A DNA stretch of 64,000 nucleotides from Adiantum capillus-veneris (lineage: Eukaryota; Streptophyta; Polypodiopsida; Polypodiales; Pteridaceae), in assembly GCA_014529385.2 (NCBI GenBank), contig CM043971.1, positions 86,630,840 to 86,694,839 of the forward strand, read 5' to 3'. The notes beneath the pieces are model-generated. The model had not been told where the DNA came from. It saw only the letters and a program-made list of their open reading frames with translations, and did not search any database. How positions within the stretch are numbered: position 1 is the first letter of the stretch; each line of letters starts with the position of its first letter. Both the position numbers and the translations under genes were made by a program. Positions 1-10,516 of the stretch are shown piece by piece.

Positions 1-935
1 CCATGATGGTCACTCACCTCTTCATCACAAAAATGTTCAATTTTTACTCCATAAGTAGTTGCCTTAACTGAAGAGGTGGCATGCTTGGTTGCCATACCTT
101 CAACTAAGGTTTTCATTCCCCCCTTCCCAAAGTTAGTTCTCAAGGGTAGACCTGTCTCTCTTAAGTGGATTTTACCATCCTTAAAAAAAAATAACATCTT
201 TTGACAAAGCATCACTAAAATCATCACAATCCCTTCTTACATGGTCTGTACTATCACACCAAATACATCTATTAACAAACCCTTCTTTGGGCTGTTGTCT
301 TTGCCTAGGAAGTGGTCCTAATGGTTGGCCTTTTTCTTCAAGCTTTGCAAACTTCACCTTCAAGTCACACATTCCCTTCACAAGCTCATCTAGAGTGGAC
401 TCATCAAACTTAGGAGAGATAAAAGTAGGCTTTACCATTTTGTCAGAAGTTGAGGTGCAAGGACTTGTAGTGTTTACTACCATCTTGTCCCTTCTTCTTT
501 GTCGTTTGGCAAGCAGTGAGACAGCACCTTCAACCTCATTTCAGTCGGTCTTTAGTCCTTGCTCAGCATCTTTATCTTCAAGAAGAAGCTCCAAATTTTC
601 TTGAAACTCTTTACCTGTAGCTTGTAAGAAAAGATCTGTCTTCTCTAGTGAGTTGTGCATAGCGCCGCTCAAATTCCCTAAGTAGCTATGTTATTGATAG
701 TCCTTGCTTTGGCTTGACTACCCATTCTAAGAATGTCCTTTTGGTCACTCTCTCCGAGTCCTCCATGAAATATTCCTCCTTTAAAGCTACTTTGAGTTCT
801 TCCCAATTTCTCCCATGCCCATCTTCAATTGCCCTAACATGCTCCCTAATTTCTGGAGCAACAACTAGCTCAAAGCTTTGAATCATCTCACCTTCTGACA
901 CGCGATGTAGCTCCATCTCCTTCACATACTCGCGT
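1..935 (-). pseudogene. gag of TE-A, central and C-terminal part with zinc knuckle
   Basis: Capsid/nucleocapsid protein of a Ty3-type element. The piece 925-686 matches the gag of TE-H almost residue for residue (it begins KEMELHRVSEGEM). Further on, 483-181 carries a CX2CX4HX4C zinc knuckle (CIWCDSTDHVRRDC), typical of retroelement nucleocapsids. The frame is broken between about 690 and 490 by stops or small indels. The N-terminal part lies at 9834-9643, on the other side of the inserted TE-B. Protease and pol would follow beyond position 1. Confidence 0.85.
932..935. other. Target-site duplication of TE-B, left copy
   Basis: GCGT precedes the TG terminus of the left LTR and recurs at 9643-9646 after the CA terminus of the right LTR. 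The uninterrupted gag in TE-H (about 63740) has one copy at the same site, confirming the duplication. Four bases can be shown; Ty3 elements usually make five, so the fifth may have mutated. Confidence 0.8.
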
Positions 936-2080
936 TGTCAGGAGTTTTTTGGAGCAAGGAATTGCGCATATGTACATACACATGCATGGTGCATCAAATA
1001 AGGAATTGCCCATTTTCCAGAGCCAGGTGGTTACGTGGGGCCCACATGTGTACAGGTAGGACAGCATGTACATAGTGCAGCAATTTTCACTATTATCAAT
1101 ACTAGTGTGTTTTTTCTACAATAAGGAGGAGTTGGTAGCGCATAAAACTTCTCAAGGAAGCTATCCGCGGGCCGACGAAGTGAGGTCAGCAGGTGCATCA
1201 GATGGCATCTAGTGGCGTCAGGAGGGCGAACGAAGTCAATATTTGCACGTGGATGAGGACGGACACAACGTGGGTGTTTTCTGGTGAGAGTTATGCAGAA
1301 AGGTCATCATTAGGACCACTTTTTGGGGCCACTTCACGTGGTGGCAAGATGCATTATTGGAAAAAAGCTGAGTGCCAGGTGTGTGAATGATGCAAAAAGG
1401 TGACAACTATGCATTGCGAGGTCAGTTTTTGGCCTGTTCGGGGTCCGTTTGAGGTCATCTAAAAGGCCAAGGGTGCCCAACTAATAAAGCTAAGTGTGGA
1501 AACTGAAAAAACTGAGAGAAGACCAGAAAAAAACGTGGAGAAGAGAGGAGGAACAGCCGCAGGTGTGTTTTTGCCCATTTTGGAGCCTGTTTTGGCCGTA
1601 AACTGCTCATCCAAGGTCGGATTTGAGCACTTTGACATTGTAGACTGGGGTTTTGGGCCGTTCCGGACGCGATGGCGCTGTCCATTTTGCCAAATTCCTC
1701 ACTCTTTTTCTGCTGTTTTTCAGTGTAATCTTCTTCGGTGAGTGAAGCTTCTTCTCCAATTTGTGATTGTATCTGGTATCTTTTACCCATATTATGTGAG
1801 TTGTTTGTCCCATTGGTGTTGGCCCAAGCTCATTTGTATCTAAACATCAGAAATTCTCCTCTTTTGAGCTGAGTTTTTTTGGGTGTGTGTGTGTGTGTGT
1901 GTGTCTGTGTGGAGTGGGCAAGTGGATAGTCTCTCTCCTCTCACTCCAGAGGTGTGTTCCCTGTCTCGGCCAGGTGTGTTGTGTAAGCCGAGTGGTGCCC
2001 CATAGTGTGTGTGTGTATCTTCCCAAGAGTGTGTGTCGGGTGGTTATAGAGGCGCTCTGTGTGTTTTTATCCCGCGCACA
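936..2080 (+). repeat. 5' LTR of TE-B
   Basis: Starts TGTCAGG and ends GCGCACA. It matches 8498-9642 over its full length without net indels. It contains a GT microsatellite near 1881-1904. No clear TATA box stands out. Small ORFs that recur in both LTRs (for example 1193-1390) simply reflect the LTR duplication. Confidence 0.95.
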
Positions 2081-2086
2081 TTCTTT

Positions 2087-2104
2087 TGGCGCCCCCACGG
2101 AGGA
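2087..2104 (+). promoter_or_regulatory. Primer-binding site of TE-B
   Basis: TGGCGCCCCCACGG begins six bases after the LTR end. TGGCGCC is the start expected for a site complementary to a tRNA 3' end; the exact tRNA is not resolved. Confidence 0.65.
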
Positions 2105-2124
2105 TCTTCTTCGAGTACCTTCTG

Positions 2125-2200
2125 CTTCGAGCTTCGAGCTTCGGGATTACAGGTTGCAGATTACAGATTACAGGTTACAGGTTACAAGTTACAGGGACAG
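2125..2200 (+). repeat. Short tandem repeats in the TE-B leader
   Basis: A run of GCTTCGA-like units is followed by about seven imperfect copies of a 7-10 bp ATTACAGGT-like unit. It lies just downstream of the primer site, where retroelement packaging signals often sit; no function can be read from the sequence. Confidence 0.6.
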
Positions 2201-2814
2201 GTGATTCACACAGGTACAGGTAGCTGGAGTACAGTGATATACTAGCAATGATGTCACTTGCAGTTGTTGTGGGAATGCATCACTTGGCGCCTATTTGAGC
2301 GCATTGTCTGCTGGATTGTACGTTACTTGTGGAAACTGCCATTGTACGCATTTGTGGAGCCATACTTGGTTGTATTTGGCAGTCCCGGCCATTTCTGAGA
2401 CTTGGTCTGGAAGATAGTCATTTCTGAGACTTGACTATACGCGATTTGCATTAGCCTTCGTGTGAGGGTCGATAGCGTGAGGTTTTTATTGAGCTGGGGG
2501 ATTCTCAAATGTAGAGATCCTTTCGGTGATACAGGTAGCTGGAGCACCCTTTTTGTGACCTCGCCATAGGCTATGTACTAGTGAGTCCTATTTGATGCTC
2601 GGGTTCTATTGTTGGTAGTTTATGCATACAGATACAGTCTATATTTTGGGTTCCTACTGCTCTACTTCTGGGGAAACTCTGTCGAAATTTTCCCAAGTTA
2701 TGATGGCTGGTTTTTTGGTATTTTGAGCCATTTATGCTGTTATGCTGCTAAAATTTTGGCAAAATCAGAGGTTGAGTCAAGTGTGCCTTCTTGGGAGCTT
2801 CATGGTTGGCTTTA

Positions 2815-3033
2815 ATGGATGATCAAAATGGCCCTCAGTTCACTCCTTTTCATTTAACTCAAAGAATTCAGATTCATGTTCATGTGTCCAGGAAGATCTT
2901 TTTCCAGCAGCGCATAGTATTTATGTTTGGGCCAAGAAGATTGAGAGAGATCCTGGAATGTCCTTTGCCTGTTGTAATTCCGATGATCAACTATGAAAAC
3001 TCATTTGATGTGCATGTGTTTGTCCTTATCTAA
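2815..3033 (+). CDS. Leader ORF A, 72-residue protein of unknown function (TE-B)
   Basis: A 72-residue ORF between primer site and gag, ending 84 bases before the gag ATG. I do not recognise the family. It aligns without gaps over all 72 residues to leader ORF B of TE-A/TE-H, with 37 identities. The conserved core is SRKI-x-FQQRIVF-x-FGP-x-RL, followed by EIL, spaced prolines and SFDV near the end. I chose ATG 2815 rather than the in-frame ATG upstream at 2791 because it matches the start of the homologues. The C-terminus is rich in alternating hydrophobic residues, suggesting beta strands. No signal peptide, zinc motif or retroviral domain is visible. Intact although the downstream gag-pol has four stops. 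Confidence 0.75.
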   Translation: MDDQNGPQFTPFHLTQRIQIHVHVSRKIFFQQRIVFMFGPRRLREILECPLPVVIPMINYENSFDVHVFVLI

Positions 3034-3117
3034 AGTTGAGCTCCATTGAAGTTTCTGGGGATTGGGTAGTGAAAAGTTTTGGGTTCTTGCACGTGTGTTT
3101 GAAGGGGTTCTCTAGCC

Positions 3118-5388
3118 ATGGCGTTCTCTTATCCGGAGTTTCATGGAAGAAGTGATGAAGATGTGGAAGAATTTTTGGAAAAGATGGAGGTTGCCTACAT
3201 TAGCAACCAGATTCATGACCCTGCGCAGATGTTACGCCTTCTCCAAATTTGTTTGAAGAGTGACGCACGAGTTTGGTCTAAAGCATTTGAAGAGGAGTTG
3301 CGTGTGGCTGATCCACCTGTAAGGTTGAGTTGGGACAATCTAAGGCATGGATTGGAAGTGGAGTTTGTGAAGATAGAAGATCCTGACAAGGTGTGGCAAG
3401 AAGTACAAGGTTTGGTGCAGAAGGAAGGTGAGCCAGTAGATGCGTACATACGTAAGTTTTCATTGGCATGGGAGCGAATGTGCAAGGCCTTAGCACCACA
3501 GGTACCCCCGCCTGACATGATGAAGAAGGACAGGTTCTTAGCTGGTCTTTGGGAGAATATACGTTGGAGAGTGGAGCTAAAGAAGCCTAGGACATATGAA
3601 GATGCACTAGAGGTAGCAAGGAACAAAGAGTGGAAGCTGAGGAAAATGAGCCAGTTAGGGGTGGAGTCTTTGCCCATGAGGTCTGAATTTCAGCCTATGG
3701 ACTCTTTACAAGGTCGTATGTCAGGGGTTCATCATGAACCAGTGGTTCCTGTTACTACTCAGGTTATGCCAGCAGTGGTCACTACAGCAGTGCAAGATGA
3801 TGGCCTAAGGCAAGACATGAGGCAAGTGGTTGATTTGATGAAGAATATCAGCCTAAACATGCTAGGTCAAGTGGGAAATAATCGAGGTCGAGGGAGGTAT
3901 GCAAATCAGCCAGGAGGTGAAGAAAGACCTAGGAATGGTGTTGGACAAAGCAATGGTAGGTTTTGGAGGCAGACGCCCACCTGTTACAATTGTGGAGAGT
4001 TGGGTCACATCAGCCCGCAATGTGATAAGCCACCAAGGATGGGGGGAGACATGTATCCATTGCCAAGACAGGTGCTAACTAGGTCAAATGATTATGGCAT
4101 CGAAATTAAGGGAGACGAAGGAACCAGTGGACTGACCCAGGAGGAAAAAGGAAAGACAAAAGTGCTAAGTGTAGTCACCTTGGAGAAGGCATCAAAGCTA
4201 GAGGATACATTAGTGATGCCTATTGGGAAGAGGACCACAGAGGAAAAGGAAGGAAGAAGTGCCCCAGGTCCTAGTAAGAATAAAGGAAAGAGCCATGAAG
4301 GCGAGGATGTCAAGGCCAAGAGGAAAAGGAGATCTCGTCGAAAGTTTCATGTTTTAGATTTTCCACTAGGGGATGGGCAATTAAGCTATGACTTGAAGGA
4401 GGATCTGACAAGCAGGAAGGCAGATGTTACTTTTGGGCAGCTTATAGAGATGGTGCCTAAGCTAAAGCGACAGTGGAAGAGGATGGTTAACCCAATGGAG
4501 AAAGAGCCAGAGAGAGGTTCAGTGAAGGTGTTGGCAATGGACGAGCTACCAGACATTTGTCCAATAGTAGATGTGTGGCATAAAAGGAAAAATTTAGGAC
4601 AAGGTTATGTGGATGGCGGAGCCCAAATATGCGTCAGAACACACTCATGCGTTGAGAAGATGGGTCTCACAGTGGCTGGGGTGTCAGGTTTTCGGATCAG
4701 ATTGGCAAACCATCAAAAAGTAAAATTCTTGGGTGTTGTAAAGAGCTTAGAAGTGGAGGCATATGATGCAAAGGCAGTGGTTGATTTTCATGTGATGCCA
4801 GCAGGGTTGGGAGCATATCCTATTATACTGGGCAGACCATGGTTACGTGCAGTGGGAGCCGTTCAATATTGGCGACATGGTACGATTAGCCTCTATGGAA
4901 AGACAGGTACCAAGAAGCTTTATAATATGGACACAAGGAAACGATTAGAGGAGCTTTATGAAGATGAGGATGAGGCTAGTGATGAAGACTCTTCCACGGT
5001 GACAGATGAGGACAGTGATAGCACTACCAGCAGTGATGAGGATGCTGATGTTGCATTTCTTTTGATGGACAAAGAAATCCAGGAGATTGGTTTAATTGCA
5101 TTTGCGAATGAGGTTGAAGATGAAAGTGAAGGGCCTTATGAAGTGATTGAAGGGCTGATGCAAACCAAGGTTGAATTGTCAAAGAAGCAGGAATTAATGA
5201 CACAAATGATTAGTGGAGACCTCTCAGCTATGGAGAAGGATATATTTTTACATATGCTGGCTAGTTTTCCTGATTTGTTCATTACTTCATATGAAGAGAT
5301 CAGAGGGTTCAAGGGTGGAGAGATGCATATAGAGCTGAAAGAAGGTGCTAAGCCAGTGCGGCAAAGGCTAAGAAGGATGGGTCAATAG
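3118..5388 (+). pseudogene. gag and protease of TE-B
   Basis: First segment of the gag-pol frame. Residues 1-200 form a retrotransposon gag domain (starting MAFSYPEFHGRSDEDVEEF). A CCHC knuckle (CYNCGELGHISPQC) lies near residue 292. An aspartic protease follows, with the active-site triplet in VDGGAQICV near residue 496 and the closing motif IILGRPWL near residue 572. Acidic DED/SD-rich stretches separate protease from reverse transcriptase. The frame ends at TAG 5386-5388 and continues in the same frame into the reverse transcriptase, so the stop looks like a CAG codon changed by C to T. Confidence 0.92.
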
Positions 5389-6339
5389 CAAGTGGAAGCC
5401 TTGCGGGTAGAGGTGGACAAGTTATTGAAGGCAGGGTTCATAGTCCCTGTGGAGACCACAGAATGGGTGAGTCCAGTTGTAGTCAGTCCAAAGAAGGATG
5501 GGAAGGGGAGAATTTGTGTGGATTTTAAACCCTTAAATGCAGCCACTAAGAAGAACCCATATCCTCTTCCATTCATCGATCAGATCTTGGATTCAGTGGC
5601 AGGTTATGAGAGGTACAGTGTGTGTGATGGTTTTTCGGGCTATTTTCAATTGAAGATTGCTCTTAAAGACCGCACAAAGAGAACTTTTATTACGCCATGG
5701 GGCTGCTATTGCTACATAGTATTGCCATTTGGGTTGTCAAATGGACCTTCCTTCTATCAAGAGAGAGCAAATTGGGTGTTGGAACCATTCATTGGTAGTT
5801 GTGTTAAAGCTTTTATGGATGACTTTTGTGTCTATAGCAGTAGGGCTGATCACCATGAGAAGTTGCAGATGGTATTGGCTCGATATGATGAATGTGGAGG
5901 ACAACTAAATCCAAAGAAATGTCATCTAGCACAGCCAAGGGTGAAGTTATTGGGCCACATGGTGTCAGAAAATGGCATTGAGGCTGATCCAGACAAGGTT
6001 AAGTCTATTATTCTTCTTCCATCACCTATGAGTACGAAGCAATTGGCAACCTTTATACACAAAGTGAAGTACATGGCACGGTTTATTCCATTGTCTTCGC
6101 AGCTTCTTTATCCATTACAGCAAGTGGCAAAGCATGATCCATTGCAATGGCATGACAAGTGTGAAGAAGTGTTTCAAGAGGTGAAAGAGGTGTTAGGGGG
6201 GTTGTCAGCCATGCAGGCTCCTGATTGGGAGAAAGTTTTTTATGTAAATCCATCAGTAGGGGATGATGCCATTGGAGCCATGCTATTGCAAAAGGGGAAG
6301 GGCAGCCATTATATGAGGCCAGTGTATTGTGCAAGCTGA
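5389..6339 (+). pseudogene. reverse transcriptase of TE-B
   Basis: RNA-dependent DNA polymerase domain in the same frame as gag. Visible motifs: RICVDFKPLNAAT (fingers), DGFSGYFQL, LPFGLSNGPSFYQ and the catalytic FMDDF at about 5815-5829. The segment runs into the connection domain and the start of RNase H (VNPSVGDDAIGAML). It ends at TGA 6337-6339 where related proteins have arginine in YASR, fitting CGA to TGA. Confidence 0.93.
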
Positions 6340-6867
6340 GTGACATTGGTAGCGGAGAGAAAGTTATCGGAAGTAGAGCTAGTGATGGCCAGTGTAATAT
6401 TTGCTTGTCGACGATTTCGTCATTACTTGCTACCACGGCCTTTTGTTTTCTTGACGAGTTATGCCTTTTTTCCACAGTTAATTAATGGTACTAACATGTC
6501 AAATGTGGTGAAGAAATGGGTAATTGAGCTGCAAGAGTTTGAGTTCTCTTTTCTAGTGGAAGATAGTACAAGGGCTACCCTAGCTGATTTGTTGACCTAC
6601 AAGGAGAATCCCCTTATTGTTAAGGAAGACGTGGTGAGAAAGGTAGTTGAAGAAGTGCCACAGATCAGCAATGCACATGTGTTGTTCTTTGATGGTTCAT
6701 ACAGAAAGAGCCACGATGCAGCTTCAGGGGGTATAGCACTTTATGATCCAGAGGGGAAGCTAGTATGCAAGAGAGGGTTCAAATTGGATGCGCATAGTAA
6801 CAATGAGGCTGAATATGCTACATTGGAATCCGGATTACACATTTGTTTGAAGCATGGGGTTTGAAGG
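6340..6867 (+). pseudogene. RNase H and second RNase H-like domain of TE-B
   Basis: Continues the same frame. The first part is the end of the normal RNase H. A second domain starts at about 6685 with FFDGSYRKSHDAASGGIA and contains the SNNEAEY motif, as in the archaeal-type RNase H that Tat-lineage Ty3 elements carry in addition to their own. It is cut by TGA 6862-6864 and continues in frame with LSIKGDALLVVKQVLG, so the stop again fits CGA to TGA. Confidence 0.85.
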
Positions 6868-8067
6868 TTGAGCATAAAAGGTGATGCCTTGTTAGTGGTG
6901 AAGCAAGTGCTGGGTGTGTGGAAGAGCAAGAACACCTCATTGAAGGAAATGTGCTTCAGAATTAAAGGACTGTTAAAAAAGTTTGAAGCATGGAGCATCA
7001 AACACATTGAACGTGCTCTTAATGGAGAGGCACATGAAGCAGCTCAAGGCATGATTGAGGAGCTATTCGTGTTGAGGACCAATTTACCTCTTTATCATGG
7101 CCGGGAAAGTTTGGCTCAAGAAGAGGAGTTTTTGCTAACAGGAATCATTCCAAAGGAGATTCAAAAGTCTAAGAAGTATGGCTTTGTGCGTAGAGCATAC
7201 AAGTACAAATTGATTGGCGATGTCTTATACATGAAAGGGGCTGATCTCGTGTTGACACGTGTACCTTGGCGGGAGGAGCTTTACAGAGTGTTGGAAGAGA
7301 ATCATGAAGGCACATGTGGTGGCCATTTTGCTCTAAAGATCACCTTGCATAAGATTTTGCAAGAGGGGTATGTATGGCCTAGTTTGCACAAGGATGTTCA
7401 CCATTGGTGTAGGTCTTGCAATAGATGTCAAGCATTTGGGAAGAGAGTGTTGAAGCCAGAGCTACGAAAAACCATTATGGCGTTTGATGTGTTTGAAAAG
7501 TGGGGGATTGATGCAATAGGCCCGTTACCTATCACAAGCAGGGGCAAAAGCTATATTTTGACGGCAGTGGACTATCTTTCTAGATGGGCAGAGGCTATAG
7601 CAGTAAAACAGATCACTGCAAAGGATGTGGCAAAATTTGTGTATGATGAAATATGTTGCAAGTTTGGGGTGCCATTAGAGCTACTTTCAGATAAGGGGCC
7701 AGGATTTAGAGCTAAACTGCTAGACTTCTTATGCACAAAGATGAAGATTAGGCACCAGCATACCACTCCTTATTACCCGCAGTGTAATGGCTTAAATGAA
7801 AGATTCAATGGTGAGTTGGTACAGATTCTTTCGAAAGTGACAGAGCACCAAGGAAAGAATTGGGATTTGGAATTGCCTAGTGCATTATGGGCTTACCGTA
7901 CTTCGGTGAAGATAGGTACAGGGTTTACTCCATTTCATTTGGTGTATGGAAAAGAAGCATTATTGCCTATGGAGGTAGAGTTGCCTGCGGTCAAGATGTT
8001 AGAGAAGTTGCTTAGGTCGCCTAGTGATGCATTCAAAGAGAGGCTCTTGCAGTTACAAGAGGTCTAG
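6868..8067 (+). pseudogene. integrase of TE-B
   Basis: Same frame. After the tail of the second RNase H comes the HHCC zinc-binding module (EGTCGGHFALK and CRSCNRCQ), then the catalytic core with D in WGIDAIGP, D in LLSDKGPGF and E in LNERFNGEL. The core motifs are intact. It ends at TAG 8065-8067 between EV and LDRMSALEHY, a CAG-to-TAG type change, and the frame continues into the C-terminal domain. Confidence 0.93.
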
Positions 8068-8469
8068 TTGGATAGGATGAGCGCATTGGAGCATTATGGG
8101 CAGATGCAGGATAAGGCTTTGGCAAAGATAAATGAAAAGGTTAAAAGTAAGGGTATCAAGAAACATGACTTGGTTTTGCGCTACAACAGTAATCTGGACA
8201 ACACCTTCCAAAAGAAGTTTCAAATTAAGTGGGAAGGCCCTTTCAAGGTAGTGGAGTGTTTTCCAAATGGCACATATCAGCTGGCTAACCTGGATGGTGT
8301 TCTACATAAGTCAAGGGTAAATGGGTTGCGTCTTAAATTGTATCATACTAGATTGATGATGGTGGAGCAAGATGAGCTGTCTATGGATCAAGCAGTGCTG
8401 GTGAGGGATGAGGAGCCCTGTGATGCGGCGAGTCTCATATCTCTCTTTGCTGCTGCTGATCATGAATGA
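8068..8469 (+). pseudogene. integrase C-terminal domain of TE-B
   Basis: Last segment of the polyprotein. FQIKWEGPFKVVECFPNGTY is the conserved SH3-like GPF/Y region of Ty3 integrases. No chromodomain follows. The frame ends at TGA 8467-8469, just upstream of the polypurine tract. Confidence 0.88.
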
Positions 8470-8480
8470 TCTAGCAGGCT

Positions 8481-8490
8481 AGGGGATGGG
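8481..8490 (+). promoter_or_regulatory. Polypurine tract of TE-B
   Basis: AGGGGATGGG lies seven bases before the 3' LTR, the position where plus-strand synthesis is primed. Confidence 0.75.
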
Positions 8491-8497
8491 CAAATTA

Positions 8498-9642
8498 TGT
8501 CAGGAGTTTTTTGGAGCAAGGAATTGCGCATATGTACATACACATGCATGGTGCATCAAATAAGGAATTGCCCATTTTCCAGAGCCAGGTGGTTACGTGG
8601 GGCCCACATGTGTACAGGTAGGACAGCATGTACATAGTGCAGCGATTTTCACTATTATCAATACTAGTGTGTTTTTTCTACAATAAGGAGGAGTTGGTAG
8701 TGTGTAAAACTTCTCGAGGAAGCTATCCGCAGGCCGACGACGTGAGGTCAGCAGGTGCGTCAGATGGCATCTAGTGGCGTCAGGAGGGCGAACGAAGTCA
8801 ATATTTTCACGCGGATGAGGACGGACACAACGTGGGTGTTTTCTGGTGAGAGTTATGCAGAAAGGTCATCATTAGGACCACGTTTTGGGGCCACTTCACG
8901 TGGTGGCAAGATGCATTATTGGAAAAAAGCTGAGTGCCAGGTGTGTGAATGATGCAAAAAGGTGACAACTATGCATTGCGAGGTCAGTTTTTGGCCTGTT
9001 CGGGGTCCGTTTGAGGTCATCTAAAAGGCCAAGGGTGCCCAACTAATAAAGCTAAGTGTGGAAACTGAAAAAACTGAGAGAAGACCAGAAAAAAACGTGG
9101 AGAAGAGAGGAGGAACAGCCGCAGGTGTGTTTTTGCCCATTTTGGAGCCTGTTTTGGCCGTAAACTGCTCATCCGAGGTCGGATTTGAGCACTTTGACAT
9201 TGTAGACTGGGGTTTTGGGCCGTTCCGGACGCGATGGCGCTGTCCATTTTTCCAAATTCCTCACTCTTTTTCTGCTGTTTTTCTGTGTAATGTTCTTCGG
9301 TGAGTGAAGCTTCTTCTCCAATTTGTGATTGTATCTGGCATCTTTTACCCATATTATGTGAGTTGTTTGTCCCATTGGTGTTGGCCCAAGCTCATTTGTA
9401 TCTAAACATCAAAAATTCTCCTCTTTTGAGCTGAGTTTTTTTGGGTGTGTGTGTGTGTGTGTGTGTCTGTGTGGAGTGGGCAAGTGGATAGTCTCTCTCC
9501 TCTCACTCCAGAGGTGTGTTCCCTGTCTCGGCTAGGTGTGTTGTGTAAGCCGAGTGGTGCCCCATAGTGTGTGTGTGTATCTTCCCAAGAGTGTGTGTCG
9601 GGTCATTATAGAGGCGTTGTGTGTGTTTTCATCCCGCTCACA
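8498..9642 (+). repeat. 3' LTR of TE-B
   Basis: Starts TGTCAGG, ends GCTCACA, 1145 bp. Mismatches to the 5' LTR are almost all single substitutions, many of them transitions. Confidence 0.95.
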
Positions 9643-9646
9643 GCGT
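9643..9646. other. Target-site duplication of TE-B, right copy
   Basis: GCGT directly after the CA end of the 3' LTR, matching 932-935. Confidence 0.8.
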
Positions 9647-9834
9647 AAGTACTTGGTTACATCTTTTCCATTGAACTCATCCATTCTGTTGACGACCGTT
9701 TGTATGGCCTTCGTTGCTGAAATCTCCCTTCTTTCAGTAGCATGTTGTTGTTGCATGAACATTGCAAGTTCTTGAAAAATTTGCATTGTTGCTGGGTCAA
9801 AATGTATACCCCGTTGCTCAACATGATCACCCAT
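9643..9834 (-). pseudogene. gag N-terminus of TE-A
   Basis: Starts at ATG 9834 with GDHVEQRGIHFDPATMQ and reads in frame to KDVTKYLR, where TE-B is inserted. It matches residues 1-64 of the TE-H gag (63550 onward). The rest of the gene is at 935-1. Confidence 0.9.
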
Positions 9835-9861
9835 GGTTACCCACAAACTCTCACCCTAGCA

Positions 9862-9881
9862 GATTCGCGTCGGGTTAACCA
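9862..9881 (-). promoter_or_regulatory. Probable primer-binding site of TE-A
   Basis: Minus strand TGGTTAACCCGACGCG follows the inferred LTR end (...GGACA) by six bases, the same spacing as in TE-B. TE-H has TGGTGAACCCGACGC at the same place. Confidence 0.55.
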
Positions 9882-10088
9882 AAAATATGTCCAGAAATTT
9901 GCGGTCTTGCCAGGAAAGCACCGGGCTTATGGCTGTGAGATTTTGTGAGAGAACTCAACAAAAACTATATGAAGGAGTTAAAACATAGATGCCATGAAGA
10001 ATAGGGTTTGAAAAGAAGTGCAATCAAAGAAGACACACTCTTTCTCTCTTGCACTCACACACACAAAGAAAGAACACAAAAGAGAGTG

Positions 10089-10301
10089 TCAAAACAACAC
10101 AAAGATGAAAACATCAAGGCTATGGTCATATCGTATCATGGGTAGTATGAAACGGTTAATAGATGAGTTAATGGCATTCAATCTTGGCTGACCAAATAGA
10201 CTACGAATTGTTCTTTGGAATTGTAGTTTTGTGCTTACCATAATATATATATTTTGTCTAGTGATTGGGATTAATTGTGTGTACAAATCCTCTTGGTTCA
10301 T
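10089..10301 (-). CDS. Leader ORF C, 70-residue protein of unknown function (TE-A)
   Basis: Intact 70-residue ORF, second of a pair. It starts with MNQEDLYTQLIPITRQ and ends SLDVFIFVLF. It aligns to leader ORF B with a two-residue gap; shared features include IxIxV, FQ, LFG, RLN, ILPxIxY and SxDV. Its ATG overlaps the stop of ORF B (ATGA). Compared with the TE-H copy I count 3 amino-acid changes, 5 synonymous changes and no indel. Function unknown. Confidence 0.72.
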   Translation of the reverse strand: MNQEDLYTQLIPITRQNIYIMVSTKLQFQRTIRSLFGQPRLNAINSSINRFILPMIRYDHSLDVFIFVLF

Positions 10302-10516
10302 AGCAAGATAACTACGCTTACATCAAAAGAAAAATTATAGTCTATGAGAGGTAGTATGATGGGATCTGGTGATAGAAGTATTTCATTGAGCCTTTCAGGG
10401 CCGAAGAGAAACACTATACGTTGTTGAAAGTGTATTTTACGGCTAATCCATACGTTAATTCTAATAGATCGTACAGAGTGAAAGCGATAGAAATGATCAT
10501 CATGTGGGTTATTCAT
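10298..10516 (-). CDS. Leader ORF B, 72-residue protein of unknown function (TE-A)
   Basis: Intact 72-residue ORF starting MNNPHDDHFYRFHSVRS, with the core FQQRIVFLFGPERLNEIL and the end SFDVSVVILL. The TE-H copy differs at 2 residues (H8N, H29Y) and at 5 synonymous sites, without indels. It is homologous over its full length to leader ORF A of TE-B (37 of 72 identical). It lies downstream of the TATA box at 11091-11097 and upstream of gag, so it is in the genomic RNA leader. Confidence 0.76.
   Translation of the reverse strand: MNNPHDDHFYRFHSVRSIRINVWISRKIHFQQRIVFLFGPERLNEILLSPDPIILPLIDYNFSFDVSVVILL

Larger units (their letters stand above)
936..9642 (+). mobile_element. TE-B: complete Ty3-type (Tat-like) LTR retrotransposon
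   Basis: 8707-bp element with two LTRs of identical length (1145 bp), TG...CA ends, primer-binding site, leader with a small ORF, one gag-pol frame (3118-8469) and a polypurine tract. It sits inside the gag of TE-A. By eye about 24 of 1145 LTR positions differ (about 2%), so it is a fairly recent insertion. Gag-pol is in one frame broken only by four stop codons. The second RNase H-like domain after the normal one is a known trait of the Tat lineage, so I place it near Tat. Confidence 0.95.

Noticed and set aside
1193-1390. 65-codon ORF present in both TE-B LTRs
   Set aside because: Two LTRs of one element are copies; conservation says nothing about coding.
2609-2815. ORF directly upstream of leader ORF A, with TAATG overlap
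   Set aside because: It has no ATG near its start and no counterpart in TE-A/TE-H.
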